Shown in pieces: positions 51,588 through 61,353 of a DNA stretch of 64,000 nt. The notes under the pieces were generated by a model. That model made no database searches and was not told the origin of the DNA. It worked only from the letters and a program-made list of their open reading frames with translations. The DNA is taken from the NCBI GenBank assembly GCA_963707435.1, contig CAVPPF010000002.1, positions 310,001 to 374,000 on the forward strand. Direction: 5' to 3'. The position numbers and the translations under genes are program-made. How positions within the stretch are numbered: position 1 is the stretch's first letter; each line of letters opens with the position of its first letter. The DNA is from UBA4744 sp963707435. Its GTDB lineage: Bacteria > Actinomycetota > Acidimicrobiia > Spongiisociales > UBA4744.

Positions 51588-52400
51588 ATGCTCCTCGCAT
51601 CGATTCCATCACCCGCCGCCAACGGCATCGAGATCGGCCCGATCGATCTGCGCTTCTACGGCCTGATGATTGGTTTGGGCGTCGTGGCCGCCATCATCGT
51701 CACCACCCGCCGCTATGCCCGGATGGGCGGCGACACGGTCGTCGCCGAGAAGCTTCTGGTGTGGGCAGTGGTGGCGGGGGTGATCGGCGCCCGGATCGCT
51801 TATGTTGCGCCCCGCTTCAGCCAGATCAGCGACCGGGGGTTCTGGCATCTCTTTGCCATCTGGGAAGGTGGTCTGGCGCTCTACGGCGGGCTGACGGCGG
51901 GAGTGATCGTGGGTGTCTGGCTCATCCGCAAGAACCATGGCGACGTGCCGGCCATGCTCGACGCCGCCGCCGTCGGCATCCCGCTTGCTCAGGGAATCGG
52001 CCGGTGGGGCAACTACTTCAACCAGGAGTTGTTCGGGACCCCGTCCGATCTGCCCTGGGCGGTAGAGATCGCCGAACGGTTTCGCCCGGCGGAGTACATC
52101 GACTCGGCCACTTTTCACCCGGCGTTTCTCTACGAGAGCCTCTGGAACCTGGCGATCGTCATCCCGCTGGTCCTGTGGGTCGAGAAACGGTTCTTTCTGC
52201 GCCGGGGCAACCTGTTCCTCGTGTACGTCATCACCTACGGAGTCGCCCGGTTCCTGCTGGAGTTCATACGTACCGATAACGCCACGATCATCGCCGGGAT
52301 GAGGGCCAATCAGCTCTTTGCGGCGGTCCTGGTTGTGGTCTCGGCTCTGATCCTCTTCATCAGACAGCGTGGAGCGGTACCGGCATCACCGGAGGTGTGA
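51588..52400 (+). CDS. lgt: Phosphatidylglycerol--prolipoprotein diacylglyceryl transferase
   Basis: 270 residues, seven membrane helices. Lgt signature GIGRWGNYFNQELFG and an N-terminal RFYGLMIGLG. It attaches diacylglycerol to the lipobox Cys of prolipoproteins, for example the serpin at 44.3 kb. A TACCGT box lies 10 bases before the ATG. Confidence 0.95.
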   Translation: MLLASIPSPAANGIEIGPIDLRFYGLMIGLGVVAAIIVTTRRYARMGGDTVVAEKLLVWAVVAGVIGARIAYVAPRFSQISDRGFWHLFAIWEGGLALYGGLTAGVIVGVWLIRKNHGDVPAMLDAAAVGIPLAQGIGRWGNYFNQELFGTPSDLPWAVEIAERFRPAEYIDSATFHPAFLYESLWNLAIVIPLVLWVEKRFFLRRGNLFLVYVITYGVARFLLEFIRTDNATIIAGMRANQLFAAVLVVVSALILFIRQRGAVPASPEV

Positions 52401-52444
52401 GCGCGCCGTTAACCCCGGATTGACGTACCTGGACCGCAGGGACG

Positions 52445-53248
52445 TCACTCGATGACGATTCCTTCGAGGTCCTCTTCCGGTTCGGGATACCGCATGTCGA
52501 GCTTCTCGAGGGTATCGACCAGGACCCTGGACACAATCAGATTCCGGTACCACTTGCGATTGGCCGGAATCACATACCAGGGGGCGGACCCGGTGCTGGT
52601 TTTGGACAGCACTGCCTCAAAGGCTTCCCGGTATTCGTCCCAACGTCGCCGCTCGGCGAGATCACCTTTGGCGAACTTCCATTGCTTGTGCGGCTCATCC
52701 AATCGAGCCTGGAGCCGTTCTCGTTGCTCCTCCTTGGAGATGTGCAGATAGAACTTGAGGATGGTCGTTCCCTCGTCGGCCAGCATCTGTTCGAAGGCCT
52801 TGATGTGGTCGTAGCGGCGGCTCCAAACCTCCGGCGGCACCAGGTTGTGCACCCGGACCACGAGGACGTCCTCGTAGTGGCTGCGGTTGAAGATCACGAT
52901 CTCTCCGGATCCGGGAGTGTGGCGGTGGACCCGCCATAGATAGTCGTGGGCCCGCTCCTGGTCGGTCGGCTTCTTGAAGCTCGCCACCTTGACGCCTTGC
53001 GGGTTTGTTCCGTCGAACACGTGGCGGATCGTTCCATCCTTGCCGCCCGAGTCCATCGCCTGCAGGACGACCAGGACCTTGTGCTTGCCCTCTGCGTAGA
53101 GCAATTCCTGGAGCTCTTCCAGCCGCTGGTTGAGCCTCTTGAGCTCGTATCGGGCAGCATCCTTGTCGCCGTCGAATGCGCTCCGATCGGCCGGATCCCA
53201 GGCGGCGAGATCGACCGGGGTCCCCGGTTCGATGCGGTAGCGGTCCAT
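52445..53248 (-). CDS. ppk2: Polyphosphate kinase 2 family protein (class I)
   Basis: 267 residues. Walker A QAMDSGGKDGTIRHVF, lid region and Walker B equivalents (SHYEDVLVVRVHNL), and the C-terminal WYVIPANRKWYRNL. Single PPK2 domain. It moves phosphate between polyphosphate and nucleotides, mostly making NTP from NDP. Convergent with lgt. Confidence 0.93.
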   Translation of the reverse strand: MDRYRIEPGTPVDLAAWDPADRSAFDGDKDAARYELKRLNQRLEELQELLYAEGKHKVLVVLQAMDSGGKDGTIRHVFDGTNPQGVKVASFKKPTDQERAHDYLWRVHRHTPGSGEIVIFNRSHYEDVLVVRVHNLVPPEVWSRRYDHIKAFEQMLADEGTTILKFYLHISKEEQRERLQARLDEPHKQWKFAKGDLAERRRWDEYREAFEAVLSKTSTGSAPWYVIPANRKWYRNLIVSRVLVDTLEKLDMRYPEPEEDLEGIVIE

Positions 53249-53341
53249 GAGGTCCTCCCATTGGCTTGCTGCTTCAACCTACTTCAACCTGTCGCTGCCA
53301 GCTGATACAAGAGGTCTGTTGGAGATCTCGAGGTTCGATAC

Positions 53342-53908
53342 GTGCAACGTGTTCATGTGCTGGCGACACTCGCTGTTCTGGGCCTGGCCGGCCTGGCCGG
53401 CGCCTGGCTGGGAGCCCCGGACGTAGAGCCGCCGCCCGTCGCAATAGCTTCCGGCGAACCGGCCGACTCGCCGCGAGGCGATGGGCTCGAGTCGATCACC
53501 GTCCATGTCTCCGGCGCCGTGCGATTGCCCGGCCTCGTCACCCTCCGGGCCGGCGATCGGGTCGCGCAGGCGATTGCCGCCGCAGGGGGAGCTCTGGCCT
53601 TTGCGGAGCTGTCCTCCCTGAACCTGGCTGCGGCCGTCGACGACGGCGATCAGGTGATCGTTCCCGCGAAGGGGGCGCAGACGGCCGGCCCGACGGCGCC
53701 CTCTCCGGACCAGGGTCTGGTCGATATCAATCACGGGACGGCCGCCGATCTCGAAGCCCTGCCGGGCGTAGGTCCTGTGCTGGCCAAACGGATATTCGAC
53801 TATCGCGAAGCACACGGTCCTTTCGAGACGGCCGAGGACCTGCTCGACGTGCCGGGCATTGGCGAGGGAAAGCTGGCCGCCCTGCGAGACGCAATGAACC
53901 TGAAGTGA
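53342..53908 (+). CDS. comEA: Competence protein ComEA, DNA receptor
   Basis: 188 residues starting GTG 53342. N-terminal membrane anchor, an SLBB-type domain (ITVHVSGAVRLPGLVTLRAG), a linker and a C-terminal double helix-hairpin-helix (VDINHGTAADLEALPGVGPVLAKRI, DVPGIGEGKLAAL) that binds DNA outside the membrane. Coupled to comEC by a GTGA overlap. Confidence 0.93.
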   Translation: MQRVHVLATLAVLGLAGLAGAWLGAPDVEPPPVAIASGEPADSPRGDGLESITVHVSGAVRLPGLVTLRAGDRVAQAIAAAGGALAFAELSSLNLAAAVDDGDQVIVPAKGAQTAGPTAPSPDQGLVDINHGTAADLEALPGVGPVLAKRIFDYREAHGPFETAEDLLDVPGIGEGKLAALRDAMNLK

Positions 53909-56067
53909 ATGCGCAGGCGGGGCGCTTGCGTCTGCCCTCCGGGCCGGAACGTTTGGCCCTTGCTGCCGCCGCAGCGGTTTGGGCCGGCACCGCCGTCGGG
54001 CGTTTGTCCGGATGGATGGGAGTTGTGGTCGCCGTGGTGCTCGGGGCCGCTGCGGTTGCAGCGATCCGACGGGGTGGGGCACTCGTCCTGGCAGCCTGCC
54101 TGATGGCAGGTGCTATGTCGGGGACCTGGGCGAGCGCCGATGAGCGGGAAACCCTGGCGGCGCCGACGTTGGACGGTCCGGTTCGCATCGCCGGGCATGC
54201 CATCGACGACGTCCGGCCGGGTCGCAACGGTGATTGGTTCCTGCTGCAGCCGACCCGGGTGCAGCAGGCCGGAATCTGGCTCGACTGGCACGGGCCCCCT
54301 CTGCTTGTAGGTTTGACGGAACCCGTCGACGTGGCTGCCCACCAGCGTGTCCAGATTGAAGGAACGGTTCGCCCGTCCAGCGGGTACGCTCGCGGCGATG
54401 CGTACGCCGGGCGCATCACCGCCCGCAGGGTGGTCTCCCTCGGCCCTGCTCGTGATCCCCTCTTCCGGGTCGGAAACCTGATCCGAGATCGGGTCGCAAA
54501 CGGCTTGACGGCGTACGACGGTGCTCCCGCCGCGGCGCTCGTGAGCGGGTTCCTGATCGGGGACGTACGCAAACTGCCGGCAGTGGACGGCGAGCAGCTC
54601 CGGTCGGCGGGTCTTTCCCACTTCGTGGCGGTATCGGGCAGCAACGTTGCCGTCTTCCTGCTGCTCTGGTGGGTGATCACCGGGCCGCTGGCGATGGGGC
54701 CGCGGCGCCGGGCGATCACGGGTTTGGTCGGTCTGGCGCTGTTCGTGGTGATCACGCGGTGGGAACCGTCGGTGCTGAGGGCGTCCGCCATGGCAGGGCT
54801 CGTGCTCGTCGCTCGAACAGGCGGCATTGCGCTGACGCCCTGGTCGGCCCTCGGAGCTGCCGTCGCCGGGGTCCTGCTGGTGGCGGGCGAGCTGGGCAGC
54901 GATGTCGGCTTTCAGCTGTCGGTAGCCGCCACCGCGGGTGTGATCGCCGGCTCGAACATCTTCCACTTCGCCACAGCCCGTTGGCTGGCGGGCTCGCTCG
55001 GCGTAACCGTCAGTGCCCAGATCGCCGTGGGCCCGTTGCTCCTCATCCATTTCGGATCGGTCCCGCTCGTTTCCCCGCTGGCCAACCTGCTGGCAGCACC
55101 GCTCGTACTGGTCGCCACCGTTTCCGGCGGGTTGGGAGTGCTGATCGGGTTGAAGCCGCTCACCGATCTTGCCGTAGCTGCAGCCGATCTCGTGCTGGGG
55201 ATCGCCCGCTTCTCGGCACCGTGGCCCCAGCTGGAGTTCGGAAGCATGGTGCTGGTGGCCGTGGTGCTCGGGGCGGCCCTGTGGCGCCCGATCCGCCCTC
55301 CGGCGGCGCTGGCCGGTGCCTGCGTGCTGGCCGTCGTCGTCTTTGCCCCCGCTTCCCAGCTTCGCGGTCCTGCGGTTGCGGTCCTCGATGTTGGCCAGGG
55401 GGACGCCATCCTCCTGCACGGACCCCACGGCGAGACGGTGCTGGTCGATGGCGGGCCCGACCCGGTACTGCTCCTCCGCAAGCTCCGGCAGATGGGGATC
55501 GACCGGATAGACCTGGCTGTTCTCTCCCACCCGCATGCAGATCACGCGTCGGGATTGGTTGCCGCTCTGGTGAACGTGCCGGTCGGGAGGCTCTGGCATC
55601 CGGGTTTTCCGGACGGTGGACCGCATTTCGAGGAGCTGCTGGCCACGGCTGCATCCCGGGGAATAGCCGTGGAGGTGCCTGCCGCCGGATGGACGGCAGA
55701 TGTGGGCACCATCCATCTCGAGGTGCTCGGTCCCTTGCGGCGGTATGCCTCCCCGAACGATCAGTCGTTGGTGGTGCTGGCGACGATCCGGGGCCGGACG
55801 GTATTGCTGGCCGGCGACGTCGAGGTGTTCGCCCAACGAGAGCTTGGGCTCGTGCGGGCCGACGTTCTCAAGGTGCCCCATCAAGGTGCGGCAACCTCGG
55901 ATCTCGCCTGGTTGCAATCGGTCGGGGCGGCCACCGCCGTCATCAGTGTTGGCCCGAACTCGTTCGGGCATCCATCGGCAGATGTGGTGGCAGCGCTGGA
56001 GGGCGTCGGGACGGAAGTGTTGCGGACCGACCGCGACGGTGATGTCGTCATCCCGCTTGGTCCGTGA
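53905..56067 (+). CDS. comEC: DNA internalisation channel ComEC/Rec2
   Basis: 720 residues from GTG 53905. N-terminal helices and OB-like domain, competence membrane domain (GLSHFVAVSGSNVAVFLLL), then a metallo-beta-lactamase domain with VLDVGQGDAILL and the metal motif SHPHADHASGL. Passes single-stranded DNA into the cytoplasm; the MBL part may be a nuclease. With comEA it indicates natural competence potential. Confidence 0.93.
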   Translation: MNAQAGRLRLPSGPERLALAAAAAVWAGTAVGRLSGWMGVVVAVVLGAAAVAAIRRGGALVLAACLMAGAMSGTWASADERETLAAPTLDGPVRIAGHAIDDVRPGRNGDWFLLQPTRVQQAGIWLDWHGPPLLVGLTEPVDVAAHQRVQIEGTVRPSSGYARGDAYAGRITARRVVSLGPARDPLFRVGNLIRDRVANGLTAYDGAPAAALVSGFLIGDVRKLPAVDGEQLRSAGLSHFVAVSGSNVAVFLLLWWVITGPLAMGPRRRAITGLVGLALFVVITRWEPSVLRASAMAGLVLVARTGGIALTPWSALGAAVAGVLLVAGELGSDVGFQLSVAATAGVIAGSNIFHFATARWLAGSLGVTVSAQIAVGPLLLIHFGSVPLVSPLANLLAAPLVLVATVSGGLGVLIGLKPLTDLAVAAADLVLGIARFSAPWPQLEFGSMVLVAVVLGAALWRPIRPPAALAGACVLAVVVFAPASQLRGPAVAVLDVGQGDAILLHGPHGETVLVDGGPDPVLLLRKLRQMGIDRIDLAVLSHPHADHASGLVAALVNVPVGRLWHPGFPDGGPHFEELLATAASRGIAVEVPAAGWTADVGTIHLEVLGPLRRYASPNDQSLVVLATIRGRTVLLAGDVEVFAQRELGLVRADVLKVPHQGAATSDLAWLQSVGAATAVISVGPNSFGHPSADVVAALEGVGTEVLRTDRDGDVVIPLGP

Positions 56068-56116
56068 TGCGACGCGCTACGCTGCCGCGATCGCTCAGTT
56101 CTCGAGAGACGAACAC

Positions 56117-56947
56117 ATGCAGGAAGTGGCATCGTTTGAAACCGGGGGCCGCCGGTTCGATTTCACCGGCGAGAGAACCTATGTGATGGGGGTCATCAAC
56201 GTGTCGCCAGAGTCGCGGAACCGGCACACGGTCGCCGATTCGCCCGGCGATGCACTCCGGATGGCGCGCGACTACCGGAGCTTCGGAGCGTCGTTCATCG
56301 ACCTCGGAGGCCAGTCCTCGCACTACGAGAACCCGGAGTTGGCCGTCGAGGAGGAACTGGACAGGTTGCTTCCGGCGCTGGAACTCCTGGTGGACGACGG
56401 ATTCGTCGTAGCCGTCGACACCTGGAAACCGGAGGTTGCGGCGGCGGCCGCGTCCGCGGGAGCAGCCATCATCAACGACACCGGGGGTCTCCAGGACCCC
56501 GCCATGGTCGACGTGGTGCGGACGGCAGCCGTTCCGGCGGTCGTCATGTACATCGAAGGCGAGAATCCGCTGCAGGTGGCGGACATGGAGTTCTCCGGAG
56601 ACAAGGCAGCCACCATGGCCGAGCTCCTCGGGCGCCGGCTTGCCACGCTCGCATCCGCCGGCATCACCGACGTGCTGGTGGACCCCGGGCTCTCGATCAA
56701 CTACCGCAGCGACTACCGCCGGTACACCTTGCAGCAGATGGAAGTCATCCGGCGGCTCGGTGAGCTGCGGGGCCTGGGCCATCCGGTGCTCATTCCCGTC
56801 CCTCGCAAACGCGAATTCCCCCGGGTGATGGCATACACGACGCTGGCGCTCGAATACGGCGCAGACGTCATCCGCGTCCACGATGTAGAGGCGGCGTGCG
56901 ATCTCGTGCGCCTGTACGGCCGTGACGCCCCGGAGATGTCGTCGTGA
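56117..56947 (+). CDS. Dihydropteroate synthase-like protein, divergent
   Basis: 276 residues from ATG 56117. TIM-barrel DHPS pattern: VMGVINVSPES (family GILNVTPDS), FIDLGGQSS (DIGGEST), IINDTGG and a C-terminal VIRVHDV with the conserved Arg-x-His. Several binding-loop residues differ from canonical FolP, for example IPVPRKREFP where SRKSFIG is usual. It may be a true FolP or a FolP2-like paralogue. Coupled to holA (GTGA). Confidence 0.78.
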   Translation: MQEVASFETGGRRFDFTGERTYVMGVINVSPESRNRHTVADSPGDALRMARDYRSFGASFIDLGGQSSHYENPELAVEEELDRLLPALELLVDDGFVVAVDTWKPEVAAAAASAGAAIINDTGGLQDPAMVDVVRTAAVPAVVMYIEGENPLQVADMEFSGDKAATMAELLGRRLATLASAGITDVLVDPGLSINYRSDYRRYTLQQMEVIRRLGELRGLGHPVLIPVPRKREFPRVMAYTTLALEYGADVIRVHDVEAACDLVRLYGRDAPEMSS

Positions 56948-57951
56948 AGCATGTCCTCCACGTCAAAGGACCATCCGACGCCGGACCTGGGGAACGGCAG
57001 GAGATGTTCGAGATCAGTCGCCGCTTGCTGGCGCAGGCCGGAGTGCCGCAATCCGGAATCCTGCGGATCGACGTGCCCGGCCGGGGAGCGGAAGAGCCGG
57101 GTCGAGGCGGCGTGCTGCGTCCCGCAGTCGAACCGATCGTTCCCGCGCTCCAGTCGGGGTCACTGTTTGGAGATCGTCAGGGTGTCGAAGTCCTCGATGC
57201 CCACGCCCTCCAGGCGGCCGAAGCGGACGTGATCATCGAGTTGCTGGAAGCGGCGGACCCCGAGGCTGTGACCATTGTGTTCCTGACGACCGGGGCGATG
57301 CCTGCCCGGCTGGGGAAGCTCGTCCGCTCGCTCGGCGAGATGATGGAGGTCAAGAAGCTGCGGGAACGGGACGCGGCAGATTGGCTGAGCCACGCGATAC
57401 GCGACCGCAAACTGAAACTCAACGCGGACGCAGCAGCCGCGCTGTTGCAGCGCTTCGGATCTGATGTTGCGGGTCTGGCCCGGGCACTGGATCAGTTCTC
57501 TTCCGACCAGGAGGTGACTGCCGGCGACATTCTCGCACGGTTTCGCAACCGGCCCGACGAGCCGATGTGGCACTACGCGGATGCGGTGTCGGATGGGGAT
57601 ATCGGAGAAGCCCTGCGCCGCCTGGCCGACTTCCTGGTCCACGGCCATCCCCTGCAACTCATGGGGTTCCTCGAGAGCGACTTGCGCCGCAGATCACTGG
57701 CCGCTGCCGCTCCCAACCTCGAGACACTGGCCGAATGGCTGGGCGCGCAGCCCAAGTCCTTTCCCGTGCAGAAAGCGTGGCGGAGGCGGGGGAGCACGAG
57801 TGACAGCGACTTGCAGCGGGCTCTCTCAGCCCTGAGCAGGGCAGATCAGCTTCTGAAGACGGCTCCCGACGACATGCACCGGGTCACGATGGAGCGACTG
57901 ACCGTGGCGTTGTGCCTCTGGTACGGGGGGAAAGCTCGCAGGGCGAGCTGA
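56944..57951 (+). CDS. holA: DNA polymerase III subunit delta
   Basis: 335 residues from GTG 56944. HolA layout: N-terminal AAA-like domain without Walker motifs, an LFGDRQGVEVLDA segment, LEAADPEAVTIVFLTTG, then helical domains II/III (HPLQLMGFLESDLRRRSL). Opens the sliding clamp during loading. The comEA-comEC-...-holA-rpsT order is common in bacteria. Confidence 0.9.
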   Translation: MKHVLHVKGPSDAGPGERQEMFEISRRLLAQAGVPQSGILRIDVPGRGAEEPGRGGVLRPAVEPIVPALQSGSLFGDRQGVEVLDAHALQAAEADVIIELLEAADPEAVTIVFLTTGAMPARLGKLVRSLGEMMEVKKLRERDAADWLSHAIRDRKLKLNADAAAALLQRFGSDVAGLARALDQFSSDQEVTAGDILARFRNRPDEPMWHYADAVSDGDIGEALRRLADFLVHGHPLQLMGFLESDLRRRSLAAAAPNLETLAEWLGAQPKSFPVQKAWRRRGSTSDSDLQRALSALSRADQLLKTAPDDMHRVTMERLTVALCLWYGGKARRAS

Positions 57952-57987
57952 GCTGCGGCGGCCGTTCGGTCTCCGCGCGGCCCGTGA

Positions 57988-58257
57988 TCAGGTCCCCAGG
58001 GTTTCCTTGACTCGCCGGGTCAGCCTGGCCTTGCGCCGCGCGGCCGTGTTCTTGTGAAGCACGCCTTTTGAAACGGCCGAGTCGATGCGCTTCTGAGCCG
58101 AATGCAGAGCCTCGGCGGCGGCACCGGCATCTCCGGACTCGGCAGCCGCCAGAGCCGCTTTCATGCGGGTCTTGAGTTCTGAGCGAATCGCCTTGTTGCG
58201 GTCGGAACGCTTCACGTTCTGACGGTTTCGCTTCATCTGAGACTTGATATTGGCCAT
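57988..58257 (-). CDS. rpsT: 30S ribosomal protein S20
   Basis: 89 residues: MANIKSQMKRNRQNVKRSDRNKAIRSELKT and an Ala/Lys-rich helical body ending RRVKETLGT. Binds 16S rRNA helices 9 and 44. Convergent with holA and divergent from lepA. No ribosome-binding site is visible before the ATG. Confidence 0.96.
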   Translation of the reverse strand: MANIKSQMKRNRQNVKRSDRNKAIRSELKTRMKAALAAAESGDAGAAAEALHSAQKRIDSAVSKGVLHKNTAARRKARLTRRVKETLGT

Positions 58258-58329
58258 ACGGAGGACGCTTTCGTGATTCGAGGAATCGACCAGCGGCTCA
58301 TCGCCGCGAGGTTCGAACGGACCGGAAGG

Positions 58330-58357
58330 TTAGCACTGTGCGTGCCATCGGTACAAT
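58330..58357 (+). promoter_or_regulatory. Promoter of lepA-hemW
   Basis: TTAGCA (58330-58335), 16-base spacer, TACAAT (58352-58357), one of the best -10 boxes in the window. Transcription would start about 20 bases before the TTG start of lepA. Confidence 0.5.
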
Positions 58358-58383
58358 GCCGTACCGCCTCCTTCGGAGCCTCG

Positions 58384-60177
58384 TTGAACATCCGCAACTT
58401 CAGCATCATCGCGCACATCGACCACGGGAAGTCGACGCTCGCCGATCGGTTGCTCGAACGCACCGGTGCCATCAGCGCGCGGGAAATGCGTGAGCAGGTT
58501 CTCGATACGATGGATCTCGAGCGCGAGCGCGGGATAACGATCAAAGCCCAATCCGTCCGGCTTGCGTATCGAGCCGGCGACAGTCAGGACTACGTGCTCA
58601 ACCTCATCGACACGCCGGGTCATGTGGACTTCAGCTACGAGGTCTCGCGCTCGCTGGCCGCCTGCGAAGGGGCCGTGCTGCTCGTGGACGCCGCCCAGGG
58701 TGTTCAGGCCCAGACCCTGGCGAACGCATTCCTGGCGATCGAGGCAGGGCTGGAGATCATTCCCGTGGTGAACAAGATCGACCTCCCGGCCGCCCAGCCG
58801 GACCGGGCTGCGGCCGAGCTCGCGTCGGTGCTCGGTATCGATCCGGACGACGTCATCCGGGTCTCGGCCAAGACCGGGGGTGGAATCGACGAGCTGCTGG
58901 AGCGGATCGTTCGGGACGTACCCGCACCACCGCAGCATCCCGACCGGCTCTTGCGAGCCCTGGTCTTCGACTCCTACTACGACGCGTACCGCGGGGTGGT
59001 GTGTTACGTACGGGTCGTCGACGGGTCGCTCCAGGAGGGCGACACGGTGCTGTTCAGCGCAACCTCGGAGAAACACGAGGCCAGCGAAGTCGGCGTGCTG
59101 ACTCCGCGAGCGGTCCGCGTTCCGGTGCTGGAAGCAGGTGAAGTGGGATACCTCATCACCGGCGTCAAGGAGATCGACAGGATCCGCGTCGGGGACACCG
59201 TGATGCACTCGGGTCGGATGGCCGAACCTCTGCCCGGCTACCAGGACCCGAAGTCGATGGTCTATTCGGGGCTGTTCCCTGCCGACGGCGAGGACTTCGA
59301 ACGACTCCGTGAGGCGCTCGAGAAGCTCCGTCTCAACGATTCGGCCCTCGTCTATGAGCCGGAGACATCCCGTGCGCTCGGCTTCGGCTTCCGGTGCGGG
59401 TTCCTCGGTCTTCTCCATATGGAGATCATCCGGGAGCGTCTCGAGCGGGAGTACGGCCTGGATCTCGTTGCCACGGCGCCATCGGTGGCGTACCAGGTGA
59501 CGCTCACGGACGGCTCCGTCCAGGAGATTCGGTCGCCTCAGGATCTTCCGGCCGCGGACCGGATCGACCACATGGAGGAGCCCTTCCTCAAGGCAATGAT
59601 CATCGCGCCGTCGGAGTATGTCGGAACGATCATGGAACTGGTGCAATCCCGGCGCGGCATGATGGAGCACATGCAGTACCTGAGCCCCGAGCGGGTGGAG
59701 CTCATCTACCACCTTCCCCTCGCCGAGGTGGTTTTCGACTTCTTCGACAATCTCAAATCTCGCACGCGCGGTTACGCCTCGCTCGACTACGAACCGCTCG
59801 ACTACCGGGTCTCCGATCTGGTCCGGGTCGATATTCTCCTCAACGGCCAGCCGGTCGACGCGTTCTCAACCGTGATTCACCGGGAGAAGGCCTACCAGTA
59901 CGGAAAGCGGATGGTCGAGCGGCTCCGCAAGCTGATACCCCGCCAGCTCTTCGACGTTCCCATCCAGGCAGCGATCGGGAGCCGCATCATCTCGCGAGAG
60001 ACGGTCAAGGCAACCCGCAAGGACGTCATCGCCAAATGCTACGGGGGTGACGTCTCCCGGAAGCGGAAGCTTCTCGAGCGCCAGAAAGAGGGAAAGAAGC
60101 GGATGAAGATGGTCGGCCAGGTCGAGGTACCCCAGGAGGCCTTCATCTCGGCCCTGCAGACCGACGACGATCAGTGA
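58384..60177 (+). CDS. lepA: Elongation factor 4 (LepA)
   Basis: 597 residues from TTG 58384, chosen because GGAG lies 7 bases upstream and the product starts at LNIRNFSIIAHIDHGKST, as in the family. G motifs: DHGKST, IDTPGHVD, NKID. Domain II, IV and the unique C-terminal domain (SRKRKLLERQKEGKKRMK) are present. It back-translocates or remodels ribosomes. Stop overlaps the hemW start. Confidence 0.95.
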   Translation: MNIRNFSIIAHIDHGKSTLADRLLERTGAISAREMREQVLDTMDLERERGITIKAQSVRLAYRAGDSQDYVLNLIDTPGHVDFSYEVSRSLAACEGAVLLVDAAQGVQAQTLANAFLAIEAGLEIIPVVNKIDLPAAQPDRAAAELASVLGIDPDDVIRVSAKTGGGIDELLERIVRDVPAPPQHPDRLLRALVFDSYYDAYRGVVCYVRVVDGSLQEGDTVLFSATSEKHEASEVGVLTPRAVRVPVLEAGEVGYLITGVKEIDRIRVGDTVMHSGRMAEPLPGYQDPKSMVYSGLFPADGEDFERLREALEKLRLNDSALVYEPETSRALGFGFRCGFLGLLHMEIIRERLEREYGLDLVATAPSVAYQVTLTDGSVQEIRSPQDLPAADRIDHMEEPFLKAMIIAPSEYVGTIMELVQSRRGMMEHMQYLSPERVELIYHLPLAEVVFDFFDNLKSRTRGYASLDYEPLDYRVSDLVRVDILLNGQPVDAFSTVIHREKAYQYGKRMVERLRKLIPRQLFDVPIQAAIGSRIISRETVKATRKDVIAKCYGGDVSRKRKLLERQKEGKKRMKMVGQVEVPQEAFISALQTDDDQ

Positions 60178-61343
60178 CGGTCGCATCAGGCCCGCCGGAC
60201 GCTCCAGCTCTGGCAGACACGGCCGCGGCATGGGCGGGGGCCTATGTCCACATCCCGTTCTGTGCCCGCTTGTGCCCGTACTGCGACTTCGCGGTGGTGA
60301 CGGGTCGGGACGGGTCGGCCCAACGCTACGTCGAAGCGCTCCGCCGGGAAGTCGCCATGGAGCCCGCCTGGAGGACTCTCGATGCGATCTACGTGGGCGG
60401 CGGGACACCGTCGCGCCTCGCCCCGCATCAACTCGGTGCAGTTATCGACGAAATGAGGAGCCGATTCGGACTCGCGGGCGACGCTGAGGTCAGCCTCGAG
60501 GCCAACCCCGAAGACTGGAATGCTGCGCTGGCGGACGGTCTGCTCGAGGCCGGCTTCGAGCGGGTCTCGTTTGGTGTGCAGTCCTTTGATCCCGGCGTTC
60601 TCGAGTCGCTCGGACGCGTGCACACCCCCGATCAGGCGGCCGCCGCAGTGTCGACGGCCCGCACGTCCGGTTTCCGGTCGATCAATATCGACTTGATCTA
60701 CGGCACTCCCGGTCACACCGACGCCTCATGGCGGGCAACGGTCGCCCGGGCTCTCGAGCTGAAGCCCGACCACCTCTCCCTCTACGCCCTGACGGTCGAG
60801 CGCGGCACCGAACTGAGCAGGGCGATTGCCGCCGGCGCCCCCGCCCCTGATCCCGACGCGCAGGCCGATGCCTACGAGGAGGCCGTGGAAGCCTGCCGGG
60901 CGGCCGGTCTGGTCCACTACGAGGTGTCCAACTGGGGGAGACCGGATCACGGGTGCGTGTACAACCTCCTCACGTGGGCACAGGGTGAGTACCTCGCGTT
61001 TGGGACGGGGGCACACGGACACCGCGATGGTGTGCGCCGGCGCAACATCCGGCGCCTCGATGCCTATCTGGATCGAGTTGAAGCCGATCTTCGCCCTCAG
61101 CAAGGGGCCGAGACCCTCGATCCGTGGGGCCGGGAGTTGGAGCGGCTGCTGGTTGGATTGCGGCGGGTCGCCGGGGTCGTTCCGGGACCGGGTGGCGAGG
61201 CTTTGGTGCGCAGTTCCTGGGGAGCGAGGCTGGTCGACGCCGGAGTGCTGGGCCTGGTCGGCGGCCGGCTGGTCGTGCTGCGGCCGCTCCTCGGCGACGA
61301 GGTCGGAAGGGCCGTCTTAGCACTCCAACCAGGAGAGCGCTAA
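60174..61343 (+). CDS. hemW: HemW-like radical SAM heme chaperone
   Basis: 389 residues from GTG 60174. Iron-sulfur motif C30-x3-C34-x2-C37 (FCARLCPYCDF), GGGTPS, and the HemW C-terminal domain. HemW binds heme and is related to, but distinct from, coproporphyrinogen dehydrogenase HemN. The stop TAA is part of the CIRCE element of hrcA. Confidence 0.92.
   Translation: MTVASGPPDAPALADTAAAWAGAYVHIPFCARLCPYCDFAVVTGRDGSAQRYVEALRREVAMEPAWRTLDAIYVGGGTPSRLAPHQLGAVIDEMRSRFGLAGDAEVSLEANPEDWNAALADGLLEAGFERVSFGVQSFDPGVLESLGRVHTPDQAAAAVSTARTSGFRSINIDLIYGTPGHTDASWRATVARALELKPDHLSLYALTVERGTELSRAIAAGAPAPDPDAQADAYEEAVEACRAAGLVHYEVSNWGRPDHGCVYNLLTWAQGEYLAFGTGAHGHRDGVRRRNIRRLDAYLDRVEADLRPQQGAETLDPWGRELERLLVGLRRVAGVVPGPGGEALVRSSWGARLVDAGVLGLVGGRLVVLRPLLGDEVGRAVLALQPGER
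61317..61343 (+). promoter_or_regulatory. CIRCE operator (HrcA binding site)
   Basis: TTAGCACTC (61317-61325), 9-base spacer, GAGCGCTAA (61335-61343): the canonical TTAGCACTC-N9-GAGTGCTAA with one mismatch. It overlaps the hemW end and lies 10 bases before hrcA, so HrcA represses its own hrcA-dnaJ operon at normal temperature. Confidence 0.93.
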
Positions 61344-61353
61344 CGTACGAGGT

